From assembly GCA_963691655.1 (NCBI GenBank), contig OY829326.1:98889340-98953339 (forward strand): 64,000 nt of DNA. The letters are read 5' to 3'. The translations under genes and the position numbers were made by a program. The notes beneath the pieces are model-generated. The model had not been told where the DNA came from. It ran no database searches and saw nothing but the letters and a program-made list of their open reading frames with translations. Shown piece by piece: positions 1 through 11,696 of this stretch. Source of the DNA: Toxonevra muliebris (lineage: Eukaryota; Arthropoda; Insecta; Diptera; Pallopteridae). Positions within the stretch are counted from its first letter, which is position 1; each line of letters starts with the position of its first letter.

Positions 1-116
1 GAAAATTTTAAACTTTTTTGGAATTTGGGTTTATTTTTACTAAAGTCAAATATACAGATTTTTGTTGTTCAGTGGCCTATAGTAAAATTTCATGGGCAAC
101 ATATTTCTTGGACTTA

Positions 117-208
117 TTAATCCTCTATCAATCCTCGTAATGGGTCAAAAAAGAAACTTTTTCGAAAAAGTCAAAAAAGACCCATAATGGTGGGTGCCAA
201 AGGGTTAA
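117..208. repeat. 92-bp TTAA-bounded hairpin, copy A
   Basis: A 92-bp unit begins and ends with TTAA. Read inward, both ends give TTAA followed by a CCT-containing sequence. Internally it holds ATGGGTC facing GACCCAT around the 16-bp palindrome ACTTTTTCGAAAAAGT. TTAA ends suggest a piggyBac-type miniature element, but the flanks are also shared with copy B, so the two copies are not independent insertions. It could equally be a hairpin inside a longer repeat. Confidence 0.4.
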
Positions 209-240
209 CATGTAGGAAGAAAATATTCTACGGAAAATTC

Positions 241-847
241 TACTATAAGTTGCTGAACATACAAACAAGCTCTGATGCAAATTTACAAGTATTATTATAC
301 TTAATCTGTTAGAAATGGGCAAACTTTGGGCCTACGCAAAAAAAAAATAAGACGCATATTTTTAAAACGCTGAGACCCTTGTAATTTTTTTTCTCAAGTT
401 CTATCAGCATCCACTTTCAGAACCTTGTTATTTTTTCGTTTGTTGAACAAAACACAAATCAACACTATCACAATTTTTTTAACACCTGCACAAAATAATT
501 CAAAAATCATCAACCTTTCATTTCTTTTGTACACAATAGTAACTAAATTATTTATTGTTTATTAGAGCGTGAATTTGTACACTATAATGCACAATTTTTT
601 TTAAGCATGTAAAACATTTTTTTTTAACAACTTTTTTTTTAAGTTATTAATTTTGTATTATGAAATGGAGTTTTAACTTGCGTTTGAAACTATTATAAAT
701 AAAAAACAGGATTATATACTTGCTCAAAATTTTAAACTTTGTACCTTCACTTCTTAATTTCAAATAAATGTAATTTAGACTGTTTTTCTAAATCAAATAA
801 AAAAAAAAAACCGTACTCCCATTTTTTTATAATTTTTTATTTTTAAA
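241..847. other. Segment absent from copy B
   Basis: This AT-rich, homopolymer-laden stretch separates two halves of repeat copy A that are joined at 30,255-30,585. It is therefore either an insertion here or a deletion in copy B. I see no open frame, terminal repeat or target duplication that would name it. Confidence 0.45.
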
Positions 848-930
848 ATTCCCGATAGGTTTGAAATGGAAAGTAGTGAAATATGAACATTTGTTTTTGC
901 ACATTATATTAGCCAAAAACAACGATAGGG

Positions 931-1400
931 CTAGGCTACGGTGACCGTACCTCCTGGAATTACAAGTATGAAATAGCATAGTACATACTCGTCTAGCCAG
1001 ACCATAGGAGTTGCTTATACGGCATACTAGCAATAAATTACAGTATCCGGATTTTCTTCTAAATGAAACAGAATTTTTTGTTTAATGAAATTTAAGTTCA
1101 ACACGTGATCGTCTTCATTAAAAAAAAACAGTACAGTGTTTCGAATTTGGAGTAGTTTGAAATGAAATAGAATAACAGAGACTTTTAATTTCGTTTTACA
1201 ATCTTAAATTACAGTAAAATTCAAAGTATCAAAGCTAGAGGTGCGTTTGATGCGTTCCCTTTGTAAGTTACGAAAAAAATGTCAACAAAATACGGTATAA
1301 GAGCACAACTCGCTGCCTTCAAATATACATATAATTCAGCAAAACATCTCTATCAATGTAGAATAATAGAAACATCGGGTGATGCCCATTTAAACAATTA
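931..1400. other. No recognisable feature
   Basis: AT-rich sequence with short homopolymers. No supported gene, repeat family or RNA. Confidence 0.5.
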
Positions 1401-1930
1401 AAAATTCAATCAATAAAACTGTGAACAAAAGAAAATTTAACTACTTAAGTTAAACATTGCGTCGGCCTTGCATGGGTGCAACAATCCATGTTTTCTGTAG
1501 CTGCACTAACGTCTGCAAAGCGGTGTTTATAATACGCGCGCACGCGTATCGCGTAGATCGGTTGGGGCCATTACCTGGATATTGCCTCCGTTTCTTCGGC
1601 CGCTTCCCTCCATGTTACGCATCTCTGCGTGTTACATTTTGGAGCGCAACATGCAAGGGCGTGTGATGAGCCAAATTGCATTTTCAGCAAGCTTTTTCGC
1701 AGTTGCAGTTCGCCACTTTGTGAAATCTTGCAAGGCAATAACTATTGTCTTTCGCTGCTTGTTTCCACGTAGATGGCTCCATTTCTCGAAACAGTTTGCA
1801 GAACCGGAGTGGATGAAAGCGTTTGCACAATTGGCATTGATGTAGCGCCGAATCACGTTCATGTGCACTGTAATGATAACATAAACAAATTAATTAGATT
1901 TTGTGGGTTTTTGAGATGAGGGTACATATA
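1400..1930 (-). mobile_element. Possible 3' region or LTR of a BEL-type element
   Basis: This block lies immediately downstream, on the minus strand, of the BEL integrase-end remnant at 1,945-2,160. It is clearly more GC-rich than its surroundings. On the minus strand it has a TATA-like TATTATAAAC near 1,520-1,535 after an alternating gcgcgcg run. That position and composition fit an LTR or 3' untranslated region, but I see no second LTR, no polypurine tract and no clear TG...CA ends. Confidence 0.3.
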
Positions 1931-1944
1931 AAGAGATTATGTAC

Positions 1945-2160
1945 CACTCAACATTAATAGAGAAAAATAAGATGTAGTCGGATGTACATACAATTTGACG
2001 ATAGGATGAGTGAGAAGACCGTTTTGGGTGCGTATGTCTGCTATACGCACTTTACCATCTTTACCTGGATGAAGCTTCATAATTTGACCCAACCGCCATT
2101 TTGTGGGTGGTAGCAGTTCATCTTTGATGACTACCAAGCAATGCTGTCGTTTTGAGAATT
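1945..2160 (-). pseudogene. BEL/Pao retrotransposon pol end (DUF5641-like)
   Basis: The minus-strand frame, read through the codons upstream of its first ATG, gives the motif series LVVIKDELLPPTKW, LGQI, HPGKDGKVR and VKLYVHP. This matches the compact domain at the C-terminus of BEL/Pao integrases (DUF5641), with the usual order (L)PP-x-KW, LG, HPG-DG-VR and a closing KL. In that family the domain follows the integrase core and ends pol, acting in integration of the cDNA copy. Only about 70 codons remain; the rest of pol is missing upstream, where the frame breaks near 2,160. Neighbouring 1,400-1,930 may be the element's 3' end. It is a fragment, not a working gene. Confidence 0.7.
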
Positions 2161-3000
2161 TTATGGGGAGGAATTTTTCCTTTCGAGCTGAGGATTTTAC
2201 TTTAAAGGGGAGGAACTTTTCAAAATGTCTTAAATGATTTTAACAAAGCATAATTGCTAAAAGTGGATAAAATTGCTTGTTAAAAATTTAGTTATACTTA
2301 AAGATTTTAAGTTACAAGAAATAAACCAATTTATATAAAAACAAAATATTTCATCTTTGGAAACAAACGGTGCAATATTAATATTAGTAAATAATAATAA
2401 AAAATGAATAATGAAGATTAAAAAACTAAAACAAACATTTCTTCGTTCTTCTCAACCGGGTATAAAAAATAATATGTTATTTGTGGTATTTTTTAACTAG
2501 CTTATACGAAGGGACATAGTGGGAGTCATCATTTTTTTTGCATTTCCTTACCCACCATTACTGCATTAACAGTTGCATTCAGCAAGCAATTTATTGATAT
2601 TTATTAAATATGCAAACTTAATTTTACGCAGTTTTTCTGCTATTGATTTAAGTTATCAAAAACTACAAACTTTAAGACAAGCATCAAATTTCGGAAATGG
2701 AACGCTTAGTTTTGAAACTGAGGAGATTTTTGTGAAATTTTGACAAGATGGTGCTCTACAGCTGATTACAAAACATAGTTGCTATCTTTCTTTTTCATAT
2801 ACTTACTTACTTACTTACTTAAATCCTCTCAATTTATTCTCATTTCCTCATTGCTTTTGAATTTAGGCAGTAACCCAGCGACAAATAAAACAGAGCTAGT
2901 CAAAGTAACAAATATTTCACACACAGAGACGAAAATAGCCCATCAGAAAACGTTTAGTTTGATTTACGTTTTTTTTCTATACAACCCAACTACTAATGAA
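2161..3000. other. No gene; short tetranucleotide repeat
   Basis: AT-rich DNA with a small CTTA repeat at about 2,803-2,821. No supported coding sequence. Confidence 0.5.
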
Positions 3001-3525
3001 TTTTTTTTATTTTTTATTTAAGCAATCAACACTCAGGGGGTACCCCTATAAATGCAAAGCATTGTGTTGATTGAGGAAGGAAGATAGATTAGTGGTAGGA
3101 CGAAAGAGGAACAAAAAGTTGTAATCGTTTGTTTTAAATTTGGAAAGGTCGTAAAAGTTAGAAAAAACGGTTGCAGAGAGCTTATTCCAAATACACGCGG
3201 TACGGCAGAGAAAATAACTATCTCTGTAATGCGTGGTGCGTTGGGGTACCATATCCACGTGGAATGCGTGACAGCCGCTAGCAGTTCGTGTAGGTTCTGG
3301 TGAACACATGAACTGATGGAATCAAATTCCGTATCTCAGCGGAACATCTACCATAATAATACCGGTAGAACAGAGTCACACAATCCCCGTTTCTACGGTG
3401 CTCCAAGGAGTCAATAGAGCTGGAAACCCTACTGTCTCCTATCAGCTTTATCGCCCGCTGCTGAAAACGGTCCAGGAGCTCTAGTTGCGTTCGTGAAGCT
3501 CCTGCCCATAAGTGCGAGTTAAATT
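3001..3525 (-). pseudogene. LINE 3' end: C-terminus of ORF2 with A-rich tail
   Basis: Minus-strand translation gives the C-terminal end of a jockey/CR1-group non-LTR retrotransposon ORF2. In order: LWAGAS, LELLDRFQQRAIKLIGDS, SSIDSLEHRRN, VTLFYRYYYGRCSAEI, then HYRDSYFLCRTACIWNKL and a final FKTNDYNF. This is the tail after the reverse-transcriptase palm, not the catalytic core. A frameshift near 3,305 separates the two halves. After the stop at about 3,046 the minus strand runs into an A-rich tail at 3,001-3,021, the expected 3' end. The upstream limit near 3,525 is abrupt, which fits 5' truncation. Dead copy. Confidence 0.8.
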
Positions 3526-4045
3526 TGATTTCATTGAAATATAAAATAGGAGGATTTTTTCCGTTTGGGGAGGACAGGAGGATTTAGATTTGAGCGGAGT
3601 ACGAATACTCCGATCGGAGTACGTTTGGGATGCTTCTACTTATGCCTTTCATGTAGCTCTTTTAGGTATTTTTCCTTCCATCATATATTAAATTGATGTT
3701 GGAGAATTTTTAGTTTTTCCCATCGCTTGGATAAGGAGAGATCTTGCGAAGCTGGCTCAAAGGACCAATGTGAAATCATCTCTAATAATGTTTGCTTTTC
3801 TTTATATCAAAAATTTTCACGAAGTTTTAGTTAGCTTTTATTTCTTGCCAAACTGTTCTTTTGCTTTCATTATTAACACTTCACTTTATTATCTAACGGA
3901 TTACCCTGTTTTCTTAAATAAGATGGTAGTTATATTTAAATAACAGCTGTAATTATACGCGATCTCATTGAGTTATTGTTGTTGCTTTTCCATAAAATTA
4001 TCGCTAATTAGAAGCGAGCTGCAAATAAAACGCAGCTATTTGTAG
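3526..4045. other. No recognisable feature
   Basis: AT-rich DNA with a few GGAGGAT-like repeats at 3,548-3,585. Nothing coding is supported. Confidence 0.5.
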
Positions 4046-4049
4046 TTGT

Positions 4050-4190
4050 TGTCGTAGCTTAGTGGTTAGTGAGTTGGACTGCTATGCAGAGGTGTCCGGG
4101 TTGAAATCTCAACGCTTTTAATACCAAAAATAGAAAATAAAATTTTTTTTACCTAGCAGCACATCTTGACTGGCAATGGGAAATATAAAA
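4050..4190 (+). repeat. tRNA-derived SINE-like element
   Basis: The head contains a good pol III A box (TAGCTTAGTGGTTAGTG) and, about 45 bp on, a B-box-like GGGTTGAAATCTC. It is followed by an A- then T-rich stretch and a body containing TTGACTGGCAATGG, which recurs at 58,448-58,465. The arms do not fold into a clean tRNA with a usable anticodon stem, so I call a tRNA-derived SINE rather than a tRNA gene. Confidence 0.5.
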
Positions 4191-5630
4191 GAGTAAAAAT
4201 TGCGTACGAAAAGCTTTTTATTTCACCGTTCAGTTTGGCATAAAACTGTAGATCCCTTCCATTTATTGTATAAATATAATTCACACAACATGACTAGATG
4301 CGAAAAGCTAGAGGTAGACCTTCTATGGGCTGTTGGGCCATAGAAAAATATTTAGTATTTTACTTTTTTATACCTATATTTCTCATGCAATTATCTCCCA
4401 TAAACTGCAGTCAAATGAAATGATAAAGATTAAACTGCGTATTGAATATTTCATTTATGTTTGCATCATTGAATGCAATTTTATGATCCTTGTAGATAAT
4501 TTCCTCGATTTAATTAAACTGAATTAGATCAAATGAAATGTAGTGCGCAACATTTCAAGGTGAAAAGCATTACAAACACATATACACTTACAACTACAAG
4601 TCAGACACACTATCTGTAACATATGAATCCTTAAGCGTTTTGCCTGACTCATCAATTCATTAAAATTGATATATGAACATCTAAGCATTAAATCTGGAAA
4701 GATAAAATTTAGGCATAAGCTTCTTTATAAAACAATTAAATTTTCAAAGGTGAGAGTGGTAGTGGGAACTCATATAAAAAGTACACTACATACAGTTCAC
4801 GGAAGACTTAGTTTTACTCAATAATTTTTAAGTTTTCTGCAACTTAAGACTTGTTTTTTTATTAATATTTGCATGCTACAATATTTATTTCTCGTTAGAG
4901 ATTGCCTCATATGCAAAAGAAATATTCTAATTGCTCTATAAACATAGTTTCAATCGAATGATCTGTAAAGACGAAATTTATTGTCCCAAGTTTTGCTAGA
5001 AGTAACAACAACAGTGATGGTGTGATATAAAAGAACTACCACTTCACTAGGTAGCAAAATAGAATAAAGGGCAGTGAAAAATTGAATTCTTTCTTCCTTT
5101 GCGCTGAATAGAGTGCATCGGTAGCTCATGCACATATCAACAGTTACAACAGGATTTAGACAACGTCTTCCTGCTTACACGAGACTCGTGAACGAGGGTT
5201 GGAATCTCAGTTTTCAGCGGTCTTCTTCACCATCGTTCATCGTTAAGTGTTGATAAATTCTTTATCGCAATGTTTTCGCAATTCCACACGATGGAGAGTA
5301 TTTTTGAATATTAATACTGAAAGAATTTCACAAAATGTTTAAACATAAATACGAACGTTGTACATAAATGCCAAAAATATATTTTAAAAATAGGGACATT
5401 GGATCTAAAAATATTAATAAGATAATATACACCATCAAATTTTTATTGAAATGTAGATAAATAGTGTAGATTTTCCCAAGATCTACCTGCGCCTACCTTC
5501 CCTGCGAAAAGTGGGCTATTTTGGAACAGCTTTTTTTATCCAACATCTAATTTCAGAATGTGAAAACCCTAAATATGTAAAATACATAACCCTTATTATG
5601 TAAAATATATGTAAAAAGAATTAAATCCAA
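4191..5630. other. No gene; AT-rich DNA
   Basis: Only short shadow frames are present. A B-box-like GGGTTGGAATCTC at about 5,197-5,209 lacks a convincing A box. Confidence 0.45.
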
Positions 5631-5632
5631 CA

Positions 5633-5830
5633 TTTAGAGGCTGCCATTTTGTTTTTTAAAAATCTGATATCGAATTTGTAATTAGCAACCTGAAGAACCC
5701 TCCTGCAGATATTTTGATTTAGATAAACTGAACATAAGTCGCTCCCCATTTTGAAGCCGTCATTTATTTTTTGGAAACCTGATTCCGTATCCATGATCAG
5801 CGACCTTGAAAACTCCAAAATACCGAATTT
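5633..5830. repeat. Two diverged tandem units of a dispersed repeat
   Basis: Two head-to-tail units of about 115 and 85 bp share the pattern GCC...ATTT, T-rich run, then a CTGAT block, a GT/GA spacer, AGC-ACC and a run of A and C. A third unit lies at about 41,090-41,190 with the same order (CGCCATTT, AAAATCTGA, GATTTGTAACCAGCG). The two-unit arrangement and the distant copy suggest a dispersed tandem-unit element. Family unknown. Confidence 0.5.
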
Positions 5831-5879
5831 CATGTATTTTTATGAACGATTTGAAATCGTATGTTTGTACATCAAAGTT

Positions 5880-6864
5880 TTAGCTTTTCAGTTTATTTAA
5901 AATTCCCCAGACAACACTGGGCACTCACAAGCTACAGGCGACACATGCAGAAATACACACATGCATGCAACAAATTATGTCACACGCAGCTGTAATCAGC
6001 AACAGCGAACGACACGAGATGAGCAACAACAACTACAGCTACAGCAGAAGTAGCAAACATGAGATTTGTGACAATAATTACGCCCATTAACGACAAATTG
6101 CACATAAATGTACAAGTGCAACAACAAGTAGATAGTAGAAGTAGTAGTTGTTTTTGTTATGGTATTGGCAGCATACAGACAGACTTTAGTGACAGTGATG
6201 ATGCTGCCATCATTTTACAATTAAATGACAAAATAATTAAGCATTGCTGAGTTTGAAGGATGCAGCAGTAGCAGCAGCAAACAACGAAAATTGAAGCTAA
6301 GTCTCAGATTTAGACTAAGACTGAGGCTGAAAAACTGAGACTAAACAGAAGCTGAGAAAATGATGTGCGTCATCTGGTACGAATGTGCACGCGAGAGGTG
6401 TCAAAATAAAATTCGAAATCGAAGTGAAGAACTAAGCGAGAGGAAATGGTGTTGAAATAATATCTTGAAGGTGCGGCATTAAAGGTGGTGAAGCTGGCAA
6501 AGGTGTCAAAGATTGTGTAAGTGATTACAGTGTAGAAGGCGATGACGGTGTAGAAAACGGTGAAGATGCAGTAGATGGGGAAGATGGAAATGGTGGTGAA
6601 TATAGTGAAGATGATGTAAGTGATGAAGGTGTATAAGGTGTGGCAGTTTCCGAACCTGGTAAAGATGGTGAATGACATAACTGTCATATGGCGTAAATAT
6701 GCGGTTTTATACACGCAGCAGCATCCATCTCTAACACATCTACATGCATATGTAAACATGGTAACGCGGAGGTATAATGAAAACGGAAATGAGACAATGG
6801 TTTAATTTACATATACGCACACACAGTTACAGACAATATGCAGAATAACAGCAGTACCAATAGC

Positions 6865-6896
<32 letters not shown>

Positions 6897-7700
6897 GTAA
6901 CTGCAATAGTAAAGTGCATCATTAAAATATCAAATTAATGGAACTAATAGCGTAAATGAAGTGTAGCCAAAGCTGAAGCCGAGCCAAAAGTAAAGATGAA
7001 ACCATAGCATTGTATTGCGTTTTATTGCACACTACTGCTCCAACTGTATGGATTGCCATGGCAGTGGCAATGTAGTTAGGGTGAAACGCTAAAAGGGAAA
7101 CAGGAAGTAGAAGTAGTAAGATTAGATTGCAGTTTATTAAGTGATGTTGTCGCATGCAACACTTGAGCTGTTAACTTAAAAGCGAATTAATTGCGTTTGT
7201 ATACAATGAGTATGGCGGCTATAGAGTCAGAGTTGAGCGTAACTAGCTAGTAACTGTAGATAGTAATACTGCTGCAATGAAAGAAAATAAGAGTGAGAGA
7301 AACGCAGAGAAAAAGAGGGAGAAAAAAAGAAAGACAGCAAGAGCAAGACATATTTGGAGAATATGTACATATGTATGTATGTATGTACCACATATAATGT
7401 AAATGCTAATTATGCATTGTAAATTGCAATAAAAACATTTGCACACACACTCAAATATACATATATACTAAAGCTACTAACAAAGACATTGGGTTTCACT
7501 CACGCATACAATCATACAGTCACACATTTCCACACACATTAACGCGTTTATACACATATGCAATTATTTAAACACTAAGTAAATTTACATGTTTTTATGC
7601 TGGTCTCTTATGCATGCGGGTTAACGTATGTGCATTTATGTATAATTGTATATTTATATATATGAGTGTATGTGTGGCTTAGTTTAATATATACGATAGT
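5880..7700. repeat. Simple-sequence-rich noncoding block
   Basis: Contains CA and ACATGC runs near 5,940-5,980, a CAA run at 6,864-6,897, an imperfect GACTAAG/CTGAG array at 6,297-6,350, a GGTGAAGATG-type cryptic repeat at 6,480-6,680, GA-rich DNA at 7,277-7,345 and GTAT repeats at 7,366-7,387. Open frames here follow the repeat periodicity on both strands and have no domain signature, so I annotate no gene. Confidence 0.6.
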
Positions 7701-10400
7701 GTGCGTGCAAATTACCGAAATGCAGCAAATCAACAATAAATTAAATGAAATTATTTTAAATATTTATACTTTTGAATATTTTTTTTTTGCTTTTGTGGTA
7801 TAATGAAATATAGAAAAGGGTTCGAAGGTAAAAAAAAGAAAAAAAAAGAAGTTATTTATATATTTTAAACCTAAATTAAACAAATGCATGTTAACGAGAG
7901 CTAATCATAACAAAAAATTATTAAAGTTATGTAGAAGTAATTGTATCGAAAATTTTTGCTGCAAATATTTATACTCCACGCCATCTACATATCCAGATCG
8001 AAGGAGTCATGTAAAGGCATACAGATTAACTTCCAGAGTTTGATATCTGATATCAAATTAAAATGGTAAATATTGTTTGTTTTTACATCAACAACCAGCT
8101 TCTTTTCTTACTCCCATTTTTTAGGATTTTTAGTAAATGTTATAAAAAAAATTTACTAGAATTCCGCATTAAGGGGAGAAAAGTCAGAAGGTGAGGAGGA
8201 GTAGGGAGGGGGGGGGGGGGGGTTATAAAAATAGTAACTTATTGTCAGTCATCAAACCTCTAGCTCTTGAAGGTTCTAAACTTAACCATTGATTACGGTG
8301 ACATAGTTTCACTGACCTTTAAATATAGGTAGAAAAGTAATATAACGTGCTGGTCTACAAGTTTTTCCAGCAAAAATGTTTAGTACAATATCTTTTTTCA
8401 ATATTTCACTTCGTTGCAAAAACATTATTGGATATACAATTTCTATGGTGCCTCTACCTCTTCGATTAAGAGGATTTACCACAAGCACAAATAATGCCGA
8501 AAGTTAATGGCATAAAATTGAGATCGCCACACTTAAAATGACTGAAAAATTTCCAATGTAATGATAAAATCTTCAGAGGCTGAAAGTGAGTGAGATTGGT
8601 AAGGTTGTGGGCATCTCAATCGATTGATTATTGAAATTACATGAACTAAAATATTTAGCAAAATTTTGGCTTTAATTACACAGTTCAACAAATTAAGACT
8701 TTTTTGGCTGCAACAGGATAGTCCTCCAGAATCCTGAAAGGCAGCATGACGATTAATTAAAATAACTGTAACTTTAATTTTGATAACTAAGGGAACTTCC
8801 CCAGTTGTCCGGATCCGATTTTTCTGATTTTCTTAAATGTAAGAGACGGAAATCTAAGAGACGCGTAGATATGTTCGGTTATGCAGTATTGCCACAATAT
8901 TGCAAAATTTTCTGAAGCAAAAACGTTCAAAATTCCATTTTTGTCTGCTGATCACGCATTTTATAGCAAGGGACTGCTGCATGCTTCTTGGCACCACTGA
9001 TGCTTGACCAGACGCCAGATATTGCATTTTGATCGTTTTTGCTTCTGTAAATGCTGCAGTACTGCATAAGCGAACATACCCATATTTTTTATCGGCGGGA
9101 AAACTAAAAGATTGGTTTTATTTATGGAAATTTGACGCATCATCAAAAGCGAAGGGAAATACGAAGTACAATTGAAGAACAAATTTGCATACCAAAAATT
9201 ATATGTAAGACGTGAGTTTTTATAGGACACTGGCATTTTCTACGCCCATGACTTGTTCTGCGTAAATTACAAATTTGGTAGAAGTAAAAAGCTGTTTCCT
9301 TTTATCAGCTGTTAACCATTATATATATATGACTTTTATATCTTTGGTGACCCCTAGTGAAATTTTCTGGTAAATATTTTTGTGAAATACTTTAATCCTT
9401 AAATGTTTTTTTAAAATAACTTTTCATGCTCTTTTCTAAAAAGAGGTCAAAATGATCCATAAAAAGAGGAACTAAAGGATTAAAATGATCTATAGAATTG
9501 ATCCTCGTAAAATTTTACCACTTTTTGCACTTGAATACCTTCCTTCGATCAAAAAAATGAAAACTTTGACCCGCTGTAAAAAACTAAAACGTGCTAGGCT
9601 ATAAGTTTATTTTACAAAAATGTTATATATGTATAACATGCCCTTTCCGAATTATAAGGTGTCTATTCTGTTGCAAAAATGCTGTTGGACTGTATTATGG
9701 GCATATCATAGAAACAATTTTCGGAATGGGTTTGATGTACTTAATTAAAAAAATTGGAAAAGTTTTGAATTAAAGTTGTTGCGGTAAAACTTTTAATGAT
9801 GTACAATTAGGTATCAAAAGCATTTAAGTCATAAAGATTGGCAAAGAATACAATAGATATAGCAACTTTGGTTTTATAATATGGTGTGCTTTGCATGAAT
9901 TAAACGAAGGCTGTTTCTAAATTCCGTAGCTTTCCAAGACTGTAAAGTAACCAGACGAGATAGGGAAACCCCGAATTGTGATACGTTTTCGCTGACATCA
10001 TTTTTTTTTCACATTTGAAAATCAGCATTCTAAGTTGCTGATTTTCTATCACATTGGACATTTTCTAATAACTCTTCCATTACATTTTTATTCAACTTTT
10101 TTTTAAAAGATAGACAAAGTTTTTTGTATTAATTTTTCACTTAAGTCTTTAGCGATCATAAATCGCATTCGTATTTCGTAGATTCTATTTTCTAGATAAT
10201 ATTTTCAGATTCCAAAAGAGTCTTGAAAGTCCCGAAATTACGACCATAAATTCAGATTTTTTTAATATTCTTGGGTGCGAAGGATAATGTGTGATAACGT
10301 GATAAGTGTGAGGATAGAATAATGCACTTGTTCTTAACTTCACAAAATGCCATTTAGTCATATACTCGGAAAAATTTGCCACTTTTATATTAATTCTGAC
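7701..10400. other. No gene; AT-rich DNA with a 15-G run
   Basis: Mostly unique-looking AT-rich DNA. A run of 15 G occupies 8,208-8,222. No recognisable domain in any frame. Confidence 0.45.
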
Positions 10401-10424
10401 GATATTAATGCATTCTTTAACAGA

Positions 10425-10965
10425 GTTGATTCAGTTGAGGGCCTAGTCGTTCTTTTTGAAACGAAACTGTATTTTGTAGCTCATATGGATTATATAATAT
10501 CCAAAGCGAATTCGCTGCTTGAGTTTTTGAAATGAAACTCAATGGATTTTCGCGATCCACTTACATTGGCAAGTATCTTCGTAAGCATGGTATGTTCGCT
10601 TTTAGAGTATGCTGCCATTATTTGGGAACGGTCAACTAAAGCTGAGAATAACAGTTTAGAGAGAGTTTAGAGACAGTTCACTAAATTTTCTCTTTGCAGA
10701 TTATACTCCAGCGAAACTATGCCATCCCACAGCTTAAGATGTAGGTTTTTAAACCTCTGATCTCTCCTTGAGAGAAGAAACATTCAAGCCGTTATCTCTG
10801 CAAAAGACATACTGGATAATCGTACTGATTCACTTCAGCTGGTTGCGCTTTTACCATTATACGCCCCGAGCAGGCCTCTCCGAGAGCGACATTTATTTTT
10901 TACACTTTTTCATAGAACTACCCAGAAGGAAAAAGGAATGTATGGGAATGCACTTTGGAATGCAT
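10425..10965 (+). pseudogene. Jockey-group LINE ORF2, post-RT C-terminal remnant
   Basis: A single plus-strand frame with three in-frame stops (near 10,533, 10,669 and 10,757) reads as the region after the reverse-transcriptase palm of a jockey-group LINE. Recognisable pieces are AHMDYIISKANSLLEFLK, SLLEYAAIIWE, QFTKFSLC, LLERRN and LLPLYAPSRPLRERHLFF. The palm, YADD box and endonuclease are missing. Because one frame persists through the stops, decay has been mainly by substitution. A LINE-like 3' tail about 700 bp downstream may belong to the same insertion. Confidence 0.75.
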
Positions 10966-11590
10966 AGCTCCGATAGGCTATAACTTCCAGAACACATGAT
11001 TTTTAACACCGCGATGTCCTACGAAAAGTAATGCTTCCTACTTTGCATTATCTGGGAATGCAAAAAGTAGTTTTCATTATAATTTTATGCAATAACTGTC
11101 GTAAATGAAAGAAGTAATGTCGAAATCATACATTATTTTTTTCGCTGCTAATATCACGTATCAAAGCTTGACATCAATGAAGTCGCCAAAAGTAAAAAAA
11201 TCGGTTAGAAAGAAGCAAACTTTTGAGAAAAAACTCTGTTATTTTGTTGCTCATCACTGCTGTCTTTCATACATTGCAAGCTGCATTACTTGGTAAGATA
11301 TGTTTTCTCTTTACTATTGTCTGCGCATTCCATGTTTCCTTACATTTCAATTCATCTTTTCTTTATGATTTTTTCATATCCGAATTCATTTACGATAAAT
11401 GTCATGCATTCTTCACATTCCTTCTGGGTAGCTTTGGAAGTCATGAACCAGTTTCTAGATGAGTGTATTTGTATAATTCTTTGACTAGCTAGTAGATTTT
11501 TGGGTTGTTCACAAGCTGTCGTATAGTTGTAAAGCTGTATAATTTTGTATGAAAAATGAGAGAGTTTACGACAAAAGAGAGTATACGACA
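10966..11590. other. Between LINE remnants, nothing recognised
   Basis: Open frames of 60 to 120 codons on both strands show no domain. This could be the eroded end of the 10.4 kb LINE or separate sequence. Confidence 0.4.
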
Positions 11591-11599
11591 CCAAATAAG

Positions 11600-11696
11600 A
11601 CACCTTCGTGAATTGCCCAATTGATTTTTGTAATTTTATTCTAGTTTTAAGGACATTGTCTCTAAGGGCTAAGCCCACTAAATGAATAAATAAATA
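11600..11696 (+). mobile_element. LINE-like 3' end with AATA tail
   Basis: Sequence containing ACATTGTCTCTAAGGGCTAA, then AAGCCCACTAAATG, ends in an AATAAATAAATA tail at 11,682-11,695. A similar short A-and-T repeat ends the complete LINE at 51,835. The tail and its orientation fit the 3' end of the remnant at 10,425-10,965. No target duplication identified. Confidence 0.45.

Larger units (their letters stand above)
1..930. repeat. Dispersed repeat, copy A, split by about 600 bp
   Basis: Bases 1-240 and about 848-925 line up, in the same order and orientation, with 30,255-30,585. Shared landmarks are the block around tggaatttgggttta, the GGGTC...GACCC hairpin, the aggaagaaaatattct block, and cccgatagg followed by tagtgaaatatgaacat. 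In copy B these parts are contiguous; here they are separated by about 607 bp (241-847). The repeat runs off the left window edge, so its full length is unknown. I do not recognise the family and see no coding sequence in it. Confidence 0.75.

Noticed and set aside
5150..5235. Possible tRNA or SINE head with GGGTTGGAATCTC
   Set aside because: B-box-like sequence without an acceptable A box or stem pairing.
8480..8760. Tc1-like transposase remnant
   Set aside because: Scattered words suggest one, but no catalytic motif or continuous frame could be read.
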